A stretch of DNA of 64,000 nt, from NCBI RefSeq assembly GCF_040930455.2, contig NZ_CP170494.1, one strand, 5' to 3'. Shown piece by piece: positions 1 to 8,575 of the stretch (positions within the stretch are counted from its first letter, which is position 1; each line of letters starts with the position of its first letter). Below the pieces are notes generated by a model that saw only the letters and a list, made by a program, of their open reading frames with translations, had not been told where the DNA came from and made no database searches. The position numbers were made by a program, and so were the translations under genes. This stretch comes from Neopusillimonas maritima (GTDB taxonomy: Bacteria > Pseudomonadota > Gammaproteobacteria > Burkholderiales > Burkholderiaceae_B).

Positions 1-189
1 AATTTCGACTTCCAACCGGTTTACTTCTTTCTCGCGATCATGAACCGTATCGGCGAGCGTTACTTCTTTATTTACCAGTACGTTCATCGCCTCGCCAATC
101 ATGGCCTCAACCAGGCCCCCCATTTGCAAGAACGAAGAGCGAACGTTCTCGAGCTCGGCGGAAAACTGTTTGTTGGTGTGTTCGGTCAT
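1..189 (-). CDS. phoU: PhoU, phosphate signalling regulator (5' part only)
   Basis: Only the first 63 residues are present; the gene runs off the left edge of the window. The start ATG at 189-187 opens a protein beginning MTEHTNKQFSAELENVRSSF, followed by a helical stretch with the MGGLVEAM and EREVN-like pattern typical of PhoU N-termini (here DREKEVNRLE near residues 52-61). PhoU is a cytoplasmic three-helix-bundle protein that links the Pst phosphate transporter to the PhoR-PhoB two-component system and restrains the Pho regulon when phosphate is plentiful. It lies 76 bases downstream of rpiA on the same strand and has its own candidate promoter and Pho box in that gap. The rest of the protein, and any pst or phoB genes, cannot be seen. 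Confidence 0.85.
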   Translation of the reverse strand, partial: MTEHTNKQFSAELENVRSSFLQMGGLVEAMIGEAMNVLVNKEVTLADTVHDREKEVNRLEVEI

Positions 190-250
190 GATTGAACCTC
201 TGGTTTCAATAACGCGGATAAAAATTGTACTGCTACCTTACCCGATAATT

Positions 251-268
251 ATGACGTGATTATGACTA
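251..268 (-). promoter_or_regulatory. Candidate Pho box upstream of phoU
   Basis: Read on the minus strand, two near-identical blocks, TAGTCAT (268-262) and ACGTCAT (257-251), are 11 bases apart. That is the direct-repeat spacing of the known PhoB site (two CTGTCAT-like halves separated by four AT-rich bases). A -10-like TACAAT follows on the same strand at 229-224, about two helical turns downstream and 35 bases before the phoU ATG. The box overlaps the rpiA stop codon. The pattern is seen directly; PhoB binding is inferred. Confidence 0.5.
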
Positions 269-943
269 AGCGGGTTTACGCTGCTCTACACCCGTTTGAG
301 TTGAAATTAATGCAACGCCGGCGCCTGCTATGGCGAACAAACCACACGTGACCACCCCTGGAATATTATTTACCCGCGCCTCCAAGGCCTTCGGGTCGGT
401 AATACGCAAACCCGCTACGTCGAGGATCTGGCAACCGTTGTCGGTGGTAAAGCCTTCCCGCAACTTTGGCCGGCCGCCAAGTGCCGCCATTTGTCGGGCC
501 ACTGCTTCGCGGGCCATGGGAATGATTTCGACGGGCAAGGGGAAAGCACCCAGGTAATCGACACATTTCGACTCATCGGCAATACATACGAACTGATCGG
601 CAACCGAGGCCACGATTTTTTCTCGGGTTAATGCTCCGCCGCCCCCTTTTATCATGTGCAAGCCGGCGTCAATTTCATCGGCACCATCGATATAAACCGG
701 CACATGGCTGATGTCATTCAGATCGAACACTTCAATACCGTGGCTTTGCAGGCGTGTGGTGCTGCGTTCGGAGCTTGAAACCGTACCTTTGAAACGGCTT
801 TTAAACTGGGCAAGTTGATCGATAAACAAATCGGCGGTTGACCCCGAACCAATACCAATAATGGTGTCGGGCTTTAAATACGGCAGCACATAATCGATTG
901 CTGCCACTGCGACATTTTCTTTTAACTGTTGTTGTGTTAGCAA
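266..943 (-). CDS. rpiA: Ribose-5-phosphate isomerase A
   Basis: This 225-residue protein interconverts ribose 5-phosphate and ribulose 5-phosphate in the non-oxidative pentose phosphate pathway. Visible family motifs are the phosphate-binding GSGST loop (residues 32-36), DGADE (86-90) and the catalytic block KGGGGALTREK (99-109), where the Glu is the general base. Length matches the family. The start is a TTG at 943-941, preceded by a strong AAAGGGG ribosome site at 956-950 inside the end of the ArsC-like gene; no ATG fits as well. It is the last gene of the pot operon, three bases after the previous stop. Its place behind polyamine transport genes is probably transcriptional convenience rather than shared biochemistry. 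Confidence 0.95.
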   Translation of the reverse strand: MLTQQQLKENVAVAAIDYVLPYLKPDTIIGIGSGSTADLFIDQLAQFKSRFKGTVSSSERSTTRLQSHGIEVFDLNDISHVPVYIDGADEIDAGLHMIKGGGGALTREKIVASVADQFVCIADESKCVDYLGAFPLPVEIIPMAREAVARQMAALGGRPKLREGFTTDNGCQILDVAGLRITDPKALEARVNNIPGVVTCGLFAIAGAGVALISTQTGVEQRKPA

Positions 944-946
944 ACT

Positions 947-1303
947 TTACCCCTTTAGCTCAGCGTACTTTTTCTCGGAAAACCCCAGCACAATATTCGG
1001 CGCCAGGCCAACAGCAACGGGTCGTTTCACTAATGTTGGATGATCGGCGACAAGAGCCAGGTAGTCTTCTTGAGAGGCCGGACTTTTCTGGCTTTCCGGT
1101 AAATTTCGCCATGTCATTGAGGCCCGGTTAATGAGTTTGTCCCAACTAGCCTGACCAGCCCAGTCTTTTAAAGTCGCGGCGTCAACGGGTTGTTCACGAT
1201 AATCAATAAAAGTGTACGGCACGTCATTGGCATCCAGCCATTTCATGGCTTTCACACAAGTGCTGCATTTTTTCAGCCCGTATAAAACAACGGATTCACT
1301 CAT
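947..1303 (-). CDS. ArsC/Spx-family thioredoxin-fold protein (YffB-like)
   Basis: A 118-residue protein of the ArsC/Spx superfamily. Residues 11-18 read KKCSTCVK, giving a CxxC pair (Cys13, Cys16) at the position of the ArsC catalytic cysteine, and KRPVAV (93-98) matches the conserved C-terminal Arg-Pro block. The size and the motif LINRASMTWRNL (58-69) fit the YffB-like subgroup, whose members have no settled role and are not proven arsenate reductases. It overlaps potI by four bases and sits three bases before rpiA, so it is cotranscribed with polyamine uptake. No arsenic resistance genes are nearby, so an arsenate function is unlikely from context. Confidence 0.8.
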   Translation of the reverse strand: MSESVVLYGLKKCSTCVKAMKWLDANDVPYTFIDYREQPVDAATLKDWAGQASWDKLINRASMTWRNLPESQKSPASQEDYLALVADHPTLVKRPVAVGLAPNIVLGFSEKKYAELKG

Positions 1304-2103
1304 TTAGACTCCCCTCGCCATTGCAGGCGATTCGCCACAATAACGAATAGACCAACAATCAGAATAAACAACGTCGCCAACGCATTGATTTCAGGCTTCA
1401 AGCCCAGGCGAACGCGCGAAAACACCTCCAGCGGCAGCGTGGTGTAACCCGGCCCAGAAAGGAATGAAGCGATGACCACATCATCGAGCGATAAGGTGAA
1501 GGCTAACAGCCAGGCCGCCAACAACGCCGGGGCAATCAACGGCACAGTAATCAGGAAAAACACTTTCAACGGCGTGGCGCCCAGATCAAGTGCCGCTTCT
1601 TCCAGTGAACGATCAAGATCTCGAATGCGCGACTGCACGACCACGGCCACGTAAGCCACACACAAAGTGACATGCCCCACCCAAATAGTGAACATGCCGT
1701 TACCTTGCGGCCAGCCAATAAGCTGACTCATTTCCACAAACAGCAACAGCAATGAAATACCCAGCACAACCTCAGGTATCACCAAAGGAGCACTCAGCAT
1801 GCCTATATACAGCGTGAAGCCCCGAAAGCGCCCCATGCGAGCCAAAACATAGCCCGCCCAGGTGCCAATAATGACTGCGGCAGTGGCAGTTAACGCCGCA
1901 ATTTGCAACGACAACAACGCAGCGCTAAGTAAGGCGCGGTCATTAAATAACTCAACATACCAACGCAACGAAAAACCTGACCAGGTTGTCATTAATGAAG
2001 AATCGTTAAAAGAGAAAACCATCAGGCAGGCGATGGGCACATACAAGAAACCGTATCCCACAAACAACGCCAATGCCCTGAACCAACGATTGGGTTGAAT
2101 CAT
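1300..2103 (-). CDS. potI: Polyamine ABC transporter permease, PotI/PotC type
   Basis: This 267-residue inner-membrane protein has about six hydrophobic segments and the cytoplasmic EAA loop of binding-protein-dependent permeases (LEEAALDLGATPLKVFF, residues 167-183), which contacts the ATPase. With PotH it forms the membrane channel of a spermidine/putrescine importer. The PotI assignment rests on position as the second permease and on its sequence class; the exact polyamine carried is not visible. The start ATG at 2103 overlaps the potH stop by four bases, and its own stop overlaps the next gene by four, so translation is probably coupled throughout the operon. Confidence 0.9.
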   Translation of the reverse strand: MIQPNRWFRALALFVGYGFLYVPIACLMVFSFNDSSLMTTWSGFSLRWYVELFNDRALLSAALLSLQIAALTATAAVIIGTWAGYVLARMGRFRGFTLYIGMLSAPLVIPEVVLGISLLLLFVEMSQLIGWPQGNGMFTIWVGHVTLCVAYVAVVVQSRIRDLDRSLEEAALDLGATPLKVFFLITVPLIAPALLAAWLLAFTLSLDDVVIASFLSGPGYTTLPLEVFSRVRLGLKPEINALATLFILIVGLFVIVANRLQWRGESK

Positions 2104-3014
2104 TTGCGCTCACCCCCATTCATCTGGCTCATTTGATTCTTCTGGAAAATAACCAGCGGAATTAACAGAATGGCGACCATCACCACCGTAACGGCCGCTG
2201 CCATAGGCCAATCGGTATTATTGAAGAACTCCGTCCACATCACGCGCCCCATCATGAGCGTATCGGCGCCACCCAGTAGCTCTGGAATAACGTACTCCCC
2301 CACAGTGGGAATAAACACCAGCATGCCACCGGCAATCACGCCCGGTAACGACAGCGGCAGCGTGACGCTTAAAAAGGCTTTCCAGGGTTTCGCCCCCAGG
2401 TCGTAAGCGGCTTCCAACAACCGTACATCCAGCTTTACCAGGTTGGCATAGAGCGGCAAAATAAAGAACGGTAAATAGGCATAAACGAGGCCGATATAAA
2501 CCGCCAGGTCGGTTCGATAAATTTCCAGCGGTTCACTAATAACGCCCAACCAGATCAAAAAGTTGTTCAGCAGGCCATCGTTGCGCAGAATCCCGACCCA
2601 GGCATAAACACGCAACAGCAATGATGTCCAGAACGGCAAAATGACCAGCACCAACAGCAGACTGCGCAAAGCGGGTTGTGAGCGGGCAATGTAATACGCC
2701 ATGGGGTACCCAATAATGGCACACCATAAGGTCGTAATGGCCGCCACCTTGATTGAGTTCAGATAGGTAGCGATATAAAGGTTATCGGTAAACAACAGCG
2801 CATAGGTGTTCAGGTGCAAGCTTAAGGTAATGGCTTGATCCTGGATTTGCGCAAACGAGGTATAGGGCGGAATACCAAATCGCAAATCAGCAAAGCTGAT
2901 TTTCAATACCAATAAAAACGGTACCAGCAAAAACAGACCCATCCAGATGAATGGCGGCAATATCGCCATTCGCCTGGATAAAAGCCGACGGGACCAGTCA
3001 GTAAACTTGCTCAT
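2100..3014 (-). CDS. potH: Polyamine ABC transporter permease, PotH/PotB type
   Basis: A 304-residue inner-membrane permease, partner of the PotI-type protein. It begins with a short positively charged cytoplasmic segment, followed by a first membrane helix (about residues 17-40), a long periplasmic loop, and further helices. The EAA loop LLEAAYDLGAKPWKAFLSV is present in the second half of the protein, as expected for the ATPase docking site. The longer N-terminal region relative to PotI is normal for this subunit. It overlaps potG and potI by four bases each. Import of putrescine or spermidine is inferred from the complete four-gene pot set. Confidence 0.92.
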   Translation of the reverse strand: MSKFTDWSRRLLSRRMAILPPFIWMGLFLLVPFLLVLKISFADLRFGIPPYTSFAQIQDQAITLSLHLNTYALLFTDNLYIATYLNSIKVAAITTLWCAIIGYPMAYYIARSQPALRSLLLVLVILPFWTSLLLRVYAWVGILRNDGLLNNFLIWLGVISEPLEIYRTDLAVYIGLVYAYLPFFILPLYANLVKLDVRLLEAAYDLGAKPWKAFLSVTLPLSLPGVIAGGMLVFIPTVGEYVIPELLGGADTLMMGRVMWTEFFNNTDWPMAAAVTVVMVAILLIPLVIFQKNQMSQMNGGERK

Positions 3015-4141
3015 GAGGGCAACACCGTCGCACTGTCATCGGACCAACTGACATACACTTCGTCATCAATAGCCGGCGCTTCAGTCTGAACCATCATGAC
3101 GCCCGGCACGTTCGCTTCCACCATAAAACCGGAGTCCAGGCGAATTTGATAGCGCGCGTAACTGCCCATCCAGGCCACATGATTCACATGGCCATGCGCC
3201 CAGTTTCCTTCCGTTTCCGGTTGCACAACATTCACCCGAATATTCTCAGGTCGAATAGAAATATGCACATCCATACCCAAGGGCTCGCTAACCCCGTGTG
3301 CGACAACCAGCGGGCGGCTCAACTGTTCGCTTTCAATGACCACATGATCGGGCTCATCTACCACTATGGTGCCATTGAACATATTGGTTGAGCCGATGAA
3401 ACCGGCGACAAAACGCGAATTGGGAAACTCATATACCTCTTGCGGCGTACCGCATTGAACAATTTGGCCCTCGGTCATGACCGCCAAACGGGATGCCATG
3501 GTCATCGCCTCTTCCTGGTCGTGCGTCACCATAATGCAAGTCACCCCCACTTGCTCCAGAATCTTCACCAGCTCAACCTGGGTTTTCTGGCGGATTTGCT
3601 TATCAAGCGCCGACATGGGCTCGTCGAGCAACAAAAGCTTTGGGCGCTTGACCAGGCTGCGTGCAAGTGCAACTCGCTGCTGCTGGCCACCCGATAATTG
3701 ATTGGGTTTGCGGCGCGAATATCCCGCCATTTGCACCAGATCGAGCGCGTCAAACACGCGCTCGTGAATCTCGTGGCGTGGCACCCCCTCTTGCTTCAAA
3801 CCGAACGCCACATTAGCCTCGATTGTCATGTGAGGAAACAACGCATAAGACTGAAACATCATATTCACCGGGCGTCGGTAAGGCGGTAACAATGTGATGT
3901 CTTCGTTATCCAGGAAAATACGGCCCGAAGACGGCTCCTCGAAGCCCGCCAGCATGCGCAGCAGCGTCGACTTTCCACACCCGGAACTACCCAGTAATGC
4001 AAATATTTCGTGGCGCCGTACCGACAAATTCACCGATTGAACGGCCACGGTATCGCCGAATATCTTGACGATATCTTCTACACGAACGAATTCTTCGGCA
4101 TCGCCGGCCCACACTGCATTGGTATTTCGATTATCTGTCAT
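3011..4141 (-). CDS. potG: Polyamine ABC transporter ATP-binding subunit
   Basis: A 376-residue ABC ATPase that powers the pot importer from the cytoplasmic side. All nucleotide-binding motifs are intact: Walker A GSSGCGKST (51-59), Q-loop Gln97, signature LSGGQQQR (149-156), Walker B LLLLDEP (169-175), and an H-loop in VTHDQEEAM. The part after about residue 240 is the TOBE-type regulatory domain found in PotA/PotG and other CUT1-like ATPases (IRPENIRV is recognisable). The start lies two bases after the potF stop. PotG rather than PotA is chosen because the gene follows a PotF-type binding protein and the order is F-G-H-I. Confidence 0.93.
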   Translation of the reverse strand: MTDNRNTNAVWAGDAEEFVRVEDIVKIFGDTVAVQSVNLSVRRHEIFALLGSSGCGKSTLLRMLAGFEEPSSGRIFLDNEDITLLPPYRRPVNMMFQSYALFPHMTIEANVAFGLKQEGVPRHEIHERVFDALDLVQMAGYSRRKPNQLSGGQQQRVALARSLVKRPKLLLLDEPMSALDKQIRQKTQVELVKILEQVGVTCIMVTHDQEEAMTMASRLAVMTEGQIVQCGTPQEVYEFPNSRFVAGFIGSTNMFNGTIVVDEPDHVVIESEQLSRPLVVAHGVSEPLGMDVHISIRPENIRVNVVQPETEGNWAHGHVNHVAWMGSYARYQIRLDSGFMVEANVPGVMMVQTEAPAIDDEVYVSWSDDSATVLPS

Positions 4142-4143
4142 GA

Positions 4144-5244
4144 TCAGCGACCGGACTTAAGCTCGGCCCACATACGGGTTTGAATACGTTTGGATTTTAA
4201 TGGCAAGGGCTCAATAACATACAAGGTACGCGAGACCTCGGGCGGCGGATAGATCATGGGATTGTTGGCCACCTCGGGCACAACGAATTCGCGTGCGGTT
4301 TTATTTGCATTGGGATAAAACAGTTCGTTAGTGATCGCCGCATGTACCTCCGGTGTTTCAATGTAGTTAATGAACGCCATCGCTTCGTCGAAATGCGGTG
4401 CGTCTTTAGGCACTGCCATTGTGTCGAACCAGGCCGGCGCCCCTCCTTGCGGAATGAAATACGCAATTTCGTATGGACGGTTGGCTTCTTTAGCGCGTTG
4501 GCTGGCGATCATAATGTCGCCCGAATAGCCAAAAACCAGACAAAGATCGCCGGTTGCCAACTCATCGATGTAACCCGATGAGCTGAATTGGCGAATAAAA
4601 GGGCGAATTCCCTTAAGCAGATCAAGCGCAGCGCGAAAATCTTCAGTACTGCCACTGTTCGGATCCAGCCCCAGGTAATGTAACGCCGCCGGGAACACCT
4701 GAGCCGATTCATCCAGAATGGAAATACCACACGATTGCAGCTTGCGCGCGTTCTCGGGGTCGAACAACAAATCCCAACTGTCAAGCTGCACGTCGGGCCC
4801 AAGCACTTCTTGCACACGGGTCACATTCACGCCTAAACCGTTGGTGCCATACCCCCATGGAACCAGATACTGGTTGCCCGGATCAATTTCCGACAGCAAT
4901 GCCATGATGTCTGGATCGAGATGCTTCCAGTTGGGAATTTGCGATTTGTCGAGTTTGCGAAACAAGCCCGCCTGCAATTGGCGGGCCGCATAGTGCGTAG
5001 ACGGCACGACAATGTCGTAACCTGATTTACCTGTTAACAATTTGGCTTGCAACGCGTCATTGCTATCGTAAACATCGTATCGCACGCGAATACCGGTTTC
5101 CCGTTCAAAACCCGGCAAGGTATCGGGTGCAGTATATTCAGCCCAGTTATAAACGTTTACAACGCGCTGCTGGGCTTGCGCGGGTAACAAGCCACACAAG
5201 CCCATGCACAACATGGCAAACGACAACAGCCCTTTCAATCGCAT
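4144..5244 (-). CDS. potF: Periplasmic polyamine-binding protein, PotF/PotD type
   Basis: A 366-residue exported binding protein that captures putrescine or spermidine in the periplasm and delivers it to PotHI. The N-terminus is a classical signal peptide with probable cleavage after Ala24 (AQA before QQRVVN). VNVYNWAEY just after it is the hallmark opening of PotD/PotF proteins, and FSSSGYIDELATGD and GYSGD match the ligand-site regions. The start ATG at 5244 follows GGGGTG at a suitable distance. It is the first gene of potFGHI. On the minus strand a -10-like TATGAT at 5289-5284 lies about 40 bases upstream, so the operon probably has its own promoter in the 78-base gap after kdkA. Confidence 0.93.
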   Translation of the reverse strand: MRLKGLLSFAMLCMGLCGLLPAQAQQRVVNVYNWAEYTAPDTLPGFERETGIRVRYDVYDSNDALQAKLLTGKSGYDIVVPSTHYAARQLQAGLFRKLDKSQIPNWKHLDPDIMALLSEIDPGNQYLVPWGYGTNGLGVNVTRVQEVLGPDVQLDSWDLLFDPENARKLQSCGISILDESAQVFPAALHYLGLDPNSGSTEDFRAALDLLKGIRPFIRQFSSSGYIDELATGDLCLVFGYSGDIMIASQRAKEANRPYEIAYFIPQGGAPAWFDTMAVPKDAPHFDEAMAFINYIETPEVHAAITNELFYPNANKTAREFVVPEVANNPMIYPPPEVSRTLYVIEPLPLKSKRIQTRMWAELKSGR

Positions 5245-5322
5245 TGGTATTCACCCCGGCGAAATTTGAAATTGAAACGCGTGATCATAGCTTTTTTTTG
5301 GCGGCCATTCAGGACGCCGGTG

Positions 5323-6048
5323 CTAGGCGTAATAGGCGTTGCTTAATGCCTGCCAAAAAATGTCACCCTGAGATCCGGCTACCTTTAACAAAGAGCGACG
5401 CAAGCGAAGCAGGTTCCGTCGACGCAACGACGCAGACATTGAGCGAAAACGCCCCCGATCAAAATCGATGAGCCATACTTTTCCGCTTGGATCCAACAGA
5501 ATGTTAAAGGCATTCAGATCGGCGTGCCAAACATTTGCATCATGAAATTGTTTCAAAACAGACGCAACTCGCACGGCGTTTTCGGGCTGTAATTGCATCG
5601 CTAAAGGCGCGGCATTCTCAATTCGCGCCACAACCAGCGCGGCCCTATAGCTTAAGCTCCGGCGCCAGTAACCGGCCGCCAATGGCTCAGGCACCGGCAG
5701 ACCAAGACGCGTCATTTCGTGCAGCATTGTGAACTCCGCCATGGAACGGGTGGCTTGAGGCCCTTGCCAAAAATAGCGATCTGCACTTATTTTGGCAACC
5801 CAACCGCCGCGCCGATAATGGCGTAAAACAGCCGAACCGAACGGCCCTTGAACGAACCAGGCAGATTGACGCCCCCCTTTTTGTACCGCTTTAGCATGCA
5901 AACGGGGATTGTTTGGGTCGAAAAGCAAACCGTTGAATACATTGGGATCTGCGCCACCTTCTTCACCATTGGGTATTAAACTCGTTGCAAAGCGCAAACA
6001 CCCTCGAGCAACAGAGATATCGATCCATGGCGTTGAACGCCCGCTCAT
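5323..6048 (-). CDS. kdkA: 3-deoxy-D-manno-octulosonic acid (Kdo) kinase
   Basis: This 241-residue protein belongs to the KdkA/WaaP family of small LPS-core kinases with a eukaryotic-like kinase fold. The catalytic loop HADLNAFN (175-182) supplies Asp177 and Asn182, and IDFDRGR (194-200) is the metal-binding DFD block; LRHYRRGG (75-82) is typical of KdkA. It would phosphorylate the Kdo sugar joined to lipid A at the inner face of the inner membrane. I place the start at 6048, where ATGA overlaps the stop of the upstream permease; a longer reading frame back to 6162 lies entirely inside the permease gene and lacks family similarity. WaaP-type heptose kinase is the main alternative. Confidence 0.85.
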   Translation of the reverse strand: MSGRSTPWIDISVARGCLRFATSLIPNGEEGGADPNVFNGLLFDPNNPRLHAKAVQKGGRQSAWFVQGPFGSAVLRHYRRGGWVAKISADRYFWQGPQATRSMAEFTMLHEMTRLGLPVPEPLAAGYWRRSLSYRAALVVARIENAAPLAMQLQPENAVRVASVLKQFHDANVWHADLNAFNILLDPSGKVWLIDFDRGRFRSMSASLRRRNLLRLRRSLLKVAGSQGDIFWQALSNAYYA

Positions 6049-8561
6049 GCCAATACCCGCAATGACGACAACGGCGGCGTATTCAATATGCCACGCAAGG
6101 CGAGCAAACCCGCCAGCAACGTTGCCAAAAGACCCAAGCCAACCCCCAGTGCCCAGGGCCACCAGGAAAAAATAAAATCAATCGATAATACGTAGTGTGC
6201 CAAAAGGGCCGCGACAGACACCGCCCCTGCAGCCGCCAGCAAACCCGATAATCCACCCAATAGCAACAGCTCAATTCTCATCGAACGACGCAGTTGCCCG
6301 GCATTGGCACCTAACATGCGTAAAACGGCCACCTCATGAAGGCGCTCCTCGCGAGTGGCGAAAAACGCGGTTGCCAAAACCAACACACCAGCCAGCAAGG
6401 TAAACACAAAAAGAATCTGGACGGCTCGAATAACCTGATCGAGAATCCGCTGCACTTGCGCCAACATAACGCCCACGTCAAAAACCGTAATGTTCGGGAA
6501 AGCCTGCACAAGCTCTTGCATCAACCCGGCCCGGGCAGGAGGCAGATAAAAGGAAGTCAGATAAGACGCTGGCTTATCCGCCAACACGGACTCCGACATC
6601 AACGCAAAGAAATTCACATCAAATGAATCCCACTTCACTTCCCGCAGACTGGTAACGCGAACATTCACCAGTTCTCCGGCAATATCGAATTGCAACTGAT
6701 CTCCGACTTTCAGGCCCAGCGTTTGTGCTACCTCATCCTCCAGAGACACTTCGGCTTTGGCCGGATCAAGCCATTGCCCACTGACAATACGATTACTGTC
6801 GGGCAAGTTGTCACGATACGATAAATTGAATTCACGCTCAGACAAACGCCGCGCACGACCGCTTTCAAATTGATCCGGACCAACCGCCGAACCGTTGATT
6901 GCTACCAAACGCCCTCGTATCATGGGGGCCAGTGCCTCATTGACCAAACCCTGTTCCCGCAGCATGGCCTGCACGTCATTAGCCTGATCAGGCTGAATGT
7001 TGATAAGGAAAGTATTCGGTGCGTCGGCCGGCACGGTATTTTGCCATCCTTGCAATAAATCAGTGCGTGTAATAGTCAGCAACAACAAGACCATCAGGCC
7101 TAGCGACAATGCACTAACCTGTGCAACCGTTAAGCTACGACGACGCGCCAGCCCTGCAAGGGCAAATCGCAGTATAGAAGGAGCGCCGGCATAATGGCGC
7201 AAACGTTCCAGCAGCCATAGCCCTAGCCAGGAAAGTGCCACGAAAAGCACAAGTGCCGCAAGAAAACCACCTACAACCGTGAACGTAAGGCGCGCATCAC
7301 CCGACACCCAATACGTTAGCCCTACAAACGCCGACAAGCCCGACAAGTACGCTAGACTGCGATAGGAACTAAAACGGGGGGCTTGATCACGCAGCACCCG
7401 GGCGGGCGACACACGCCCCAATTCGAACAGCGGCGCCAGTGCAAAACCCAAAAGCAAAATCAGCCCCGCTATTGCGCCTTGTAGAGCCGGCCCCCATGAA
7501 GCCGACGGCAATACCGTGTTGAATACTGACGCGATCGTCATGACCAATAGCAAATGAACGGCGTAACCGACGACAACACCAATTGAAGAAGCACATGCTG
7601 CAAGCAGCACAAACTCACTGCACAACAACCCACGCAACTGACTTGCGCTACCCCCCAGGCAACGCATAACGGCAAACCCATTTTGATGTCGAAGCTGAAA
7701 ACGCCTCGTCGCCAATGCAACCGCAACCGCCGCGATCATGACGGCAAGCAATGCAACCAACAACAAGAATTGCTGCGCTCGTTGAAGCGAACTACGAATT
7801 TCGGGGCGCGCCTCATCGATACTTTTCAAGCGTTGCCCCCGCTCAAGACGGGGTGTCAACCACGCCTGAAAGGCCTCAACGTCAGATGGCGAGCCTGCCG
7901 CCAACAAGCCATAACGGGCACGGCTACCCAAACCCAGCAAACCGCTGGCATCAAGATCAAGCGTACTCATCATGATTCGAGGCGCCACATTGACAAACTG
8001 CACGCCGCGGTCAGGTTCGTAGGTAATGACACCGGCAATTGTTAATTGCAGATTACCAAGCCCGACTTCATCGCCAATGTTTAAATTCAGCAGACCCAAA
8101 ATTTGGGGATCGACCCAAGCCTGGCCCGACGCAGGTGCCGCGGAAGCGATTTCTGAAGGGCCATTTGCACTCGTACGCAACGTTAACCCGGGCACCAAAG
8201 GATAATCGGGCGAAACCGCTTTCACCGAAGCCAGCTTTAACCCCGCTTGGGCACTGGCCATTGACGGAAACGACACCGTCTGGGCAACACGAAGCCCAAA
8301 ATCGGTGGCTTGTGATTTTATTTGTGTGGAAATCGGTGAGTCGGCCTCCAGTGCCAAATCTCCGCCGAGCATTTGAGTGGTATTGCGCCCCAGAGCCTGA
8401 CTCACGCGATCAGTAAGGAATCCCACACTACTGATGGCCGCCACGGCGACAATCAGCGCCATGACGATCATTCGTAGTTCCCCCGAACGCCAATCTCTGA
8501 TCAACGATCGATAACCCTGCCCAAAACCGGACAACCACCCGGCGCGACGCAATCCCACCAT
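6045..8561 (-). CDS. FtsX-like ABC transporter permease (YbbP-type, large)
   Basis: An 838-residue inner-membrane protein with the YbbP/LolCE-type layout: an N-terminal membrane helix (about 30-50), a large periplasmic domain (about 55-245), three helices around 265-390, a further helix group near 400-470, a second periplasmic segment, and three C-terminal helices (about 715-830). Two FtsX/MacB permease domains are therefore present in one chain. Such proteins usually work with a YbbA/LolD-type ATPase in export or lipid-linked extrusion. No ATPase gene is next to it: the neighbours are radA 14 bases upstream and kdkA, overlapping four bases downstream. The substrate is unknown; the link to an LPS kinase hints at envelope work. 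Confidence 0.85.
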   Translation of the reverse strand: MVGLRRAGWLSGFGQGYRSLIRDWRSGELRMIVMALIVAVAAISSVGFLTDRVSQALGRNTTQMLGGDLALEADSPISTQIKSQATDFGLRVAQTVSFPSMASAQAGLKLASVKAVSPDYPLVPGLTLRTSANGPSEIASAAPASGQAWVDPQILGLLNLNIGDEVGLGNLQLTIAGVITYEPDRGVQFVNVAPRIMMSTLDLDASGLLGLGSRARYGLLAAGSPSDVEAFQAWLTPRLERGQRLKSIDEARPEIRSSLQRAQQFLLLVALLAVMIAAVAVALATRRFQLRHQNGFAVMRCLGGSASQLRGLLCSEFVLLAACASSIGVVVGYAVHLLLVMTIASVFNTVLPSASWGPALQGAIAGLILLLGFALAPLFELGRVSPARVLRDQAPRFSSYRSLAYLSGLSAFVGLTYWVSGDARLTFTVVGGFLAALVLFVALSWLGLWLLERLRHYAGAPSILRFALAGLARRRSLTVAQVSALSLGLMVLLLLTITRTDLLQGWQNTVPADAPNTFLINIQPDQANDVQAMLREQGLVNEALAPMIRGRLVAINGSAVGPDQFESGRARRLSEREFNLSYRDNLPDSNRIVSGQWLDPAKAEVSLEDEVAQTLGLKVGDQLQFDIAGELVNVRVTSLREVKWDSFDVNFFALMSESVLADKPASYLTSFYLPPARAGLMQELVQAFPNITVFDVGVMLAQVQRILDQVIRAVQILFVFTLLAGVLVLATAFFATREERLHEVAVLRMLGANAGQLRRSMRIELLLLGGLSGLLAAAGAVSVAALLAHYVLSIDFIFSWWPWALGVGLGLLATLLAGLLALRGILNTPPLSSLRVLA

Positions 8562-8575
8562 GCTTCTGACCTTTT

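Noticed and set aside
6049..6162. A longer N-terminus for the Kdo kinase
   Set aside because: The extra 38 codons sit inside the permease gene in another frame; the ATGA overlap at 6045-6048 is the natural start.
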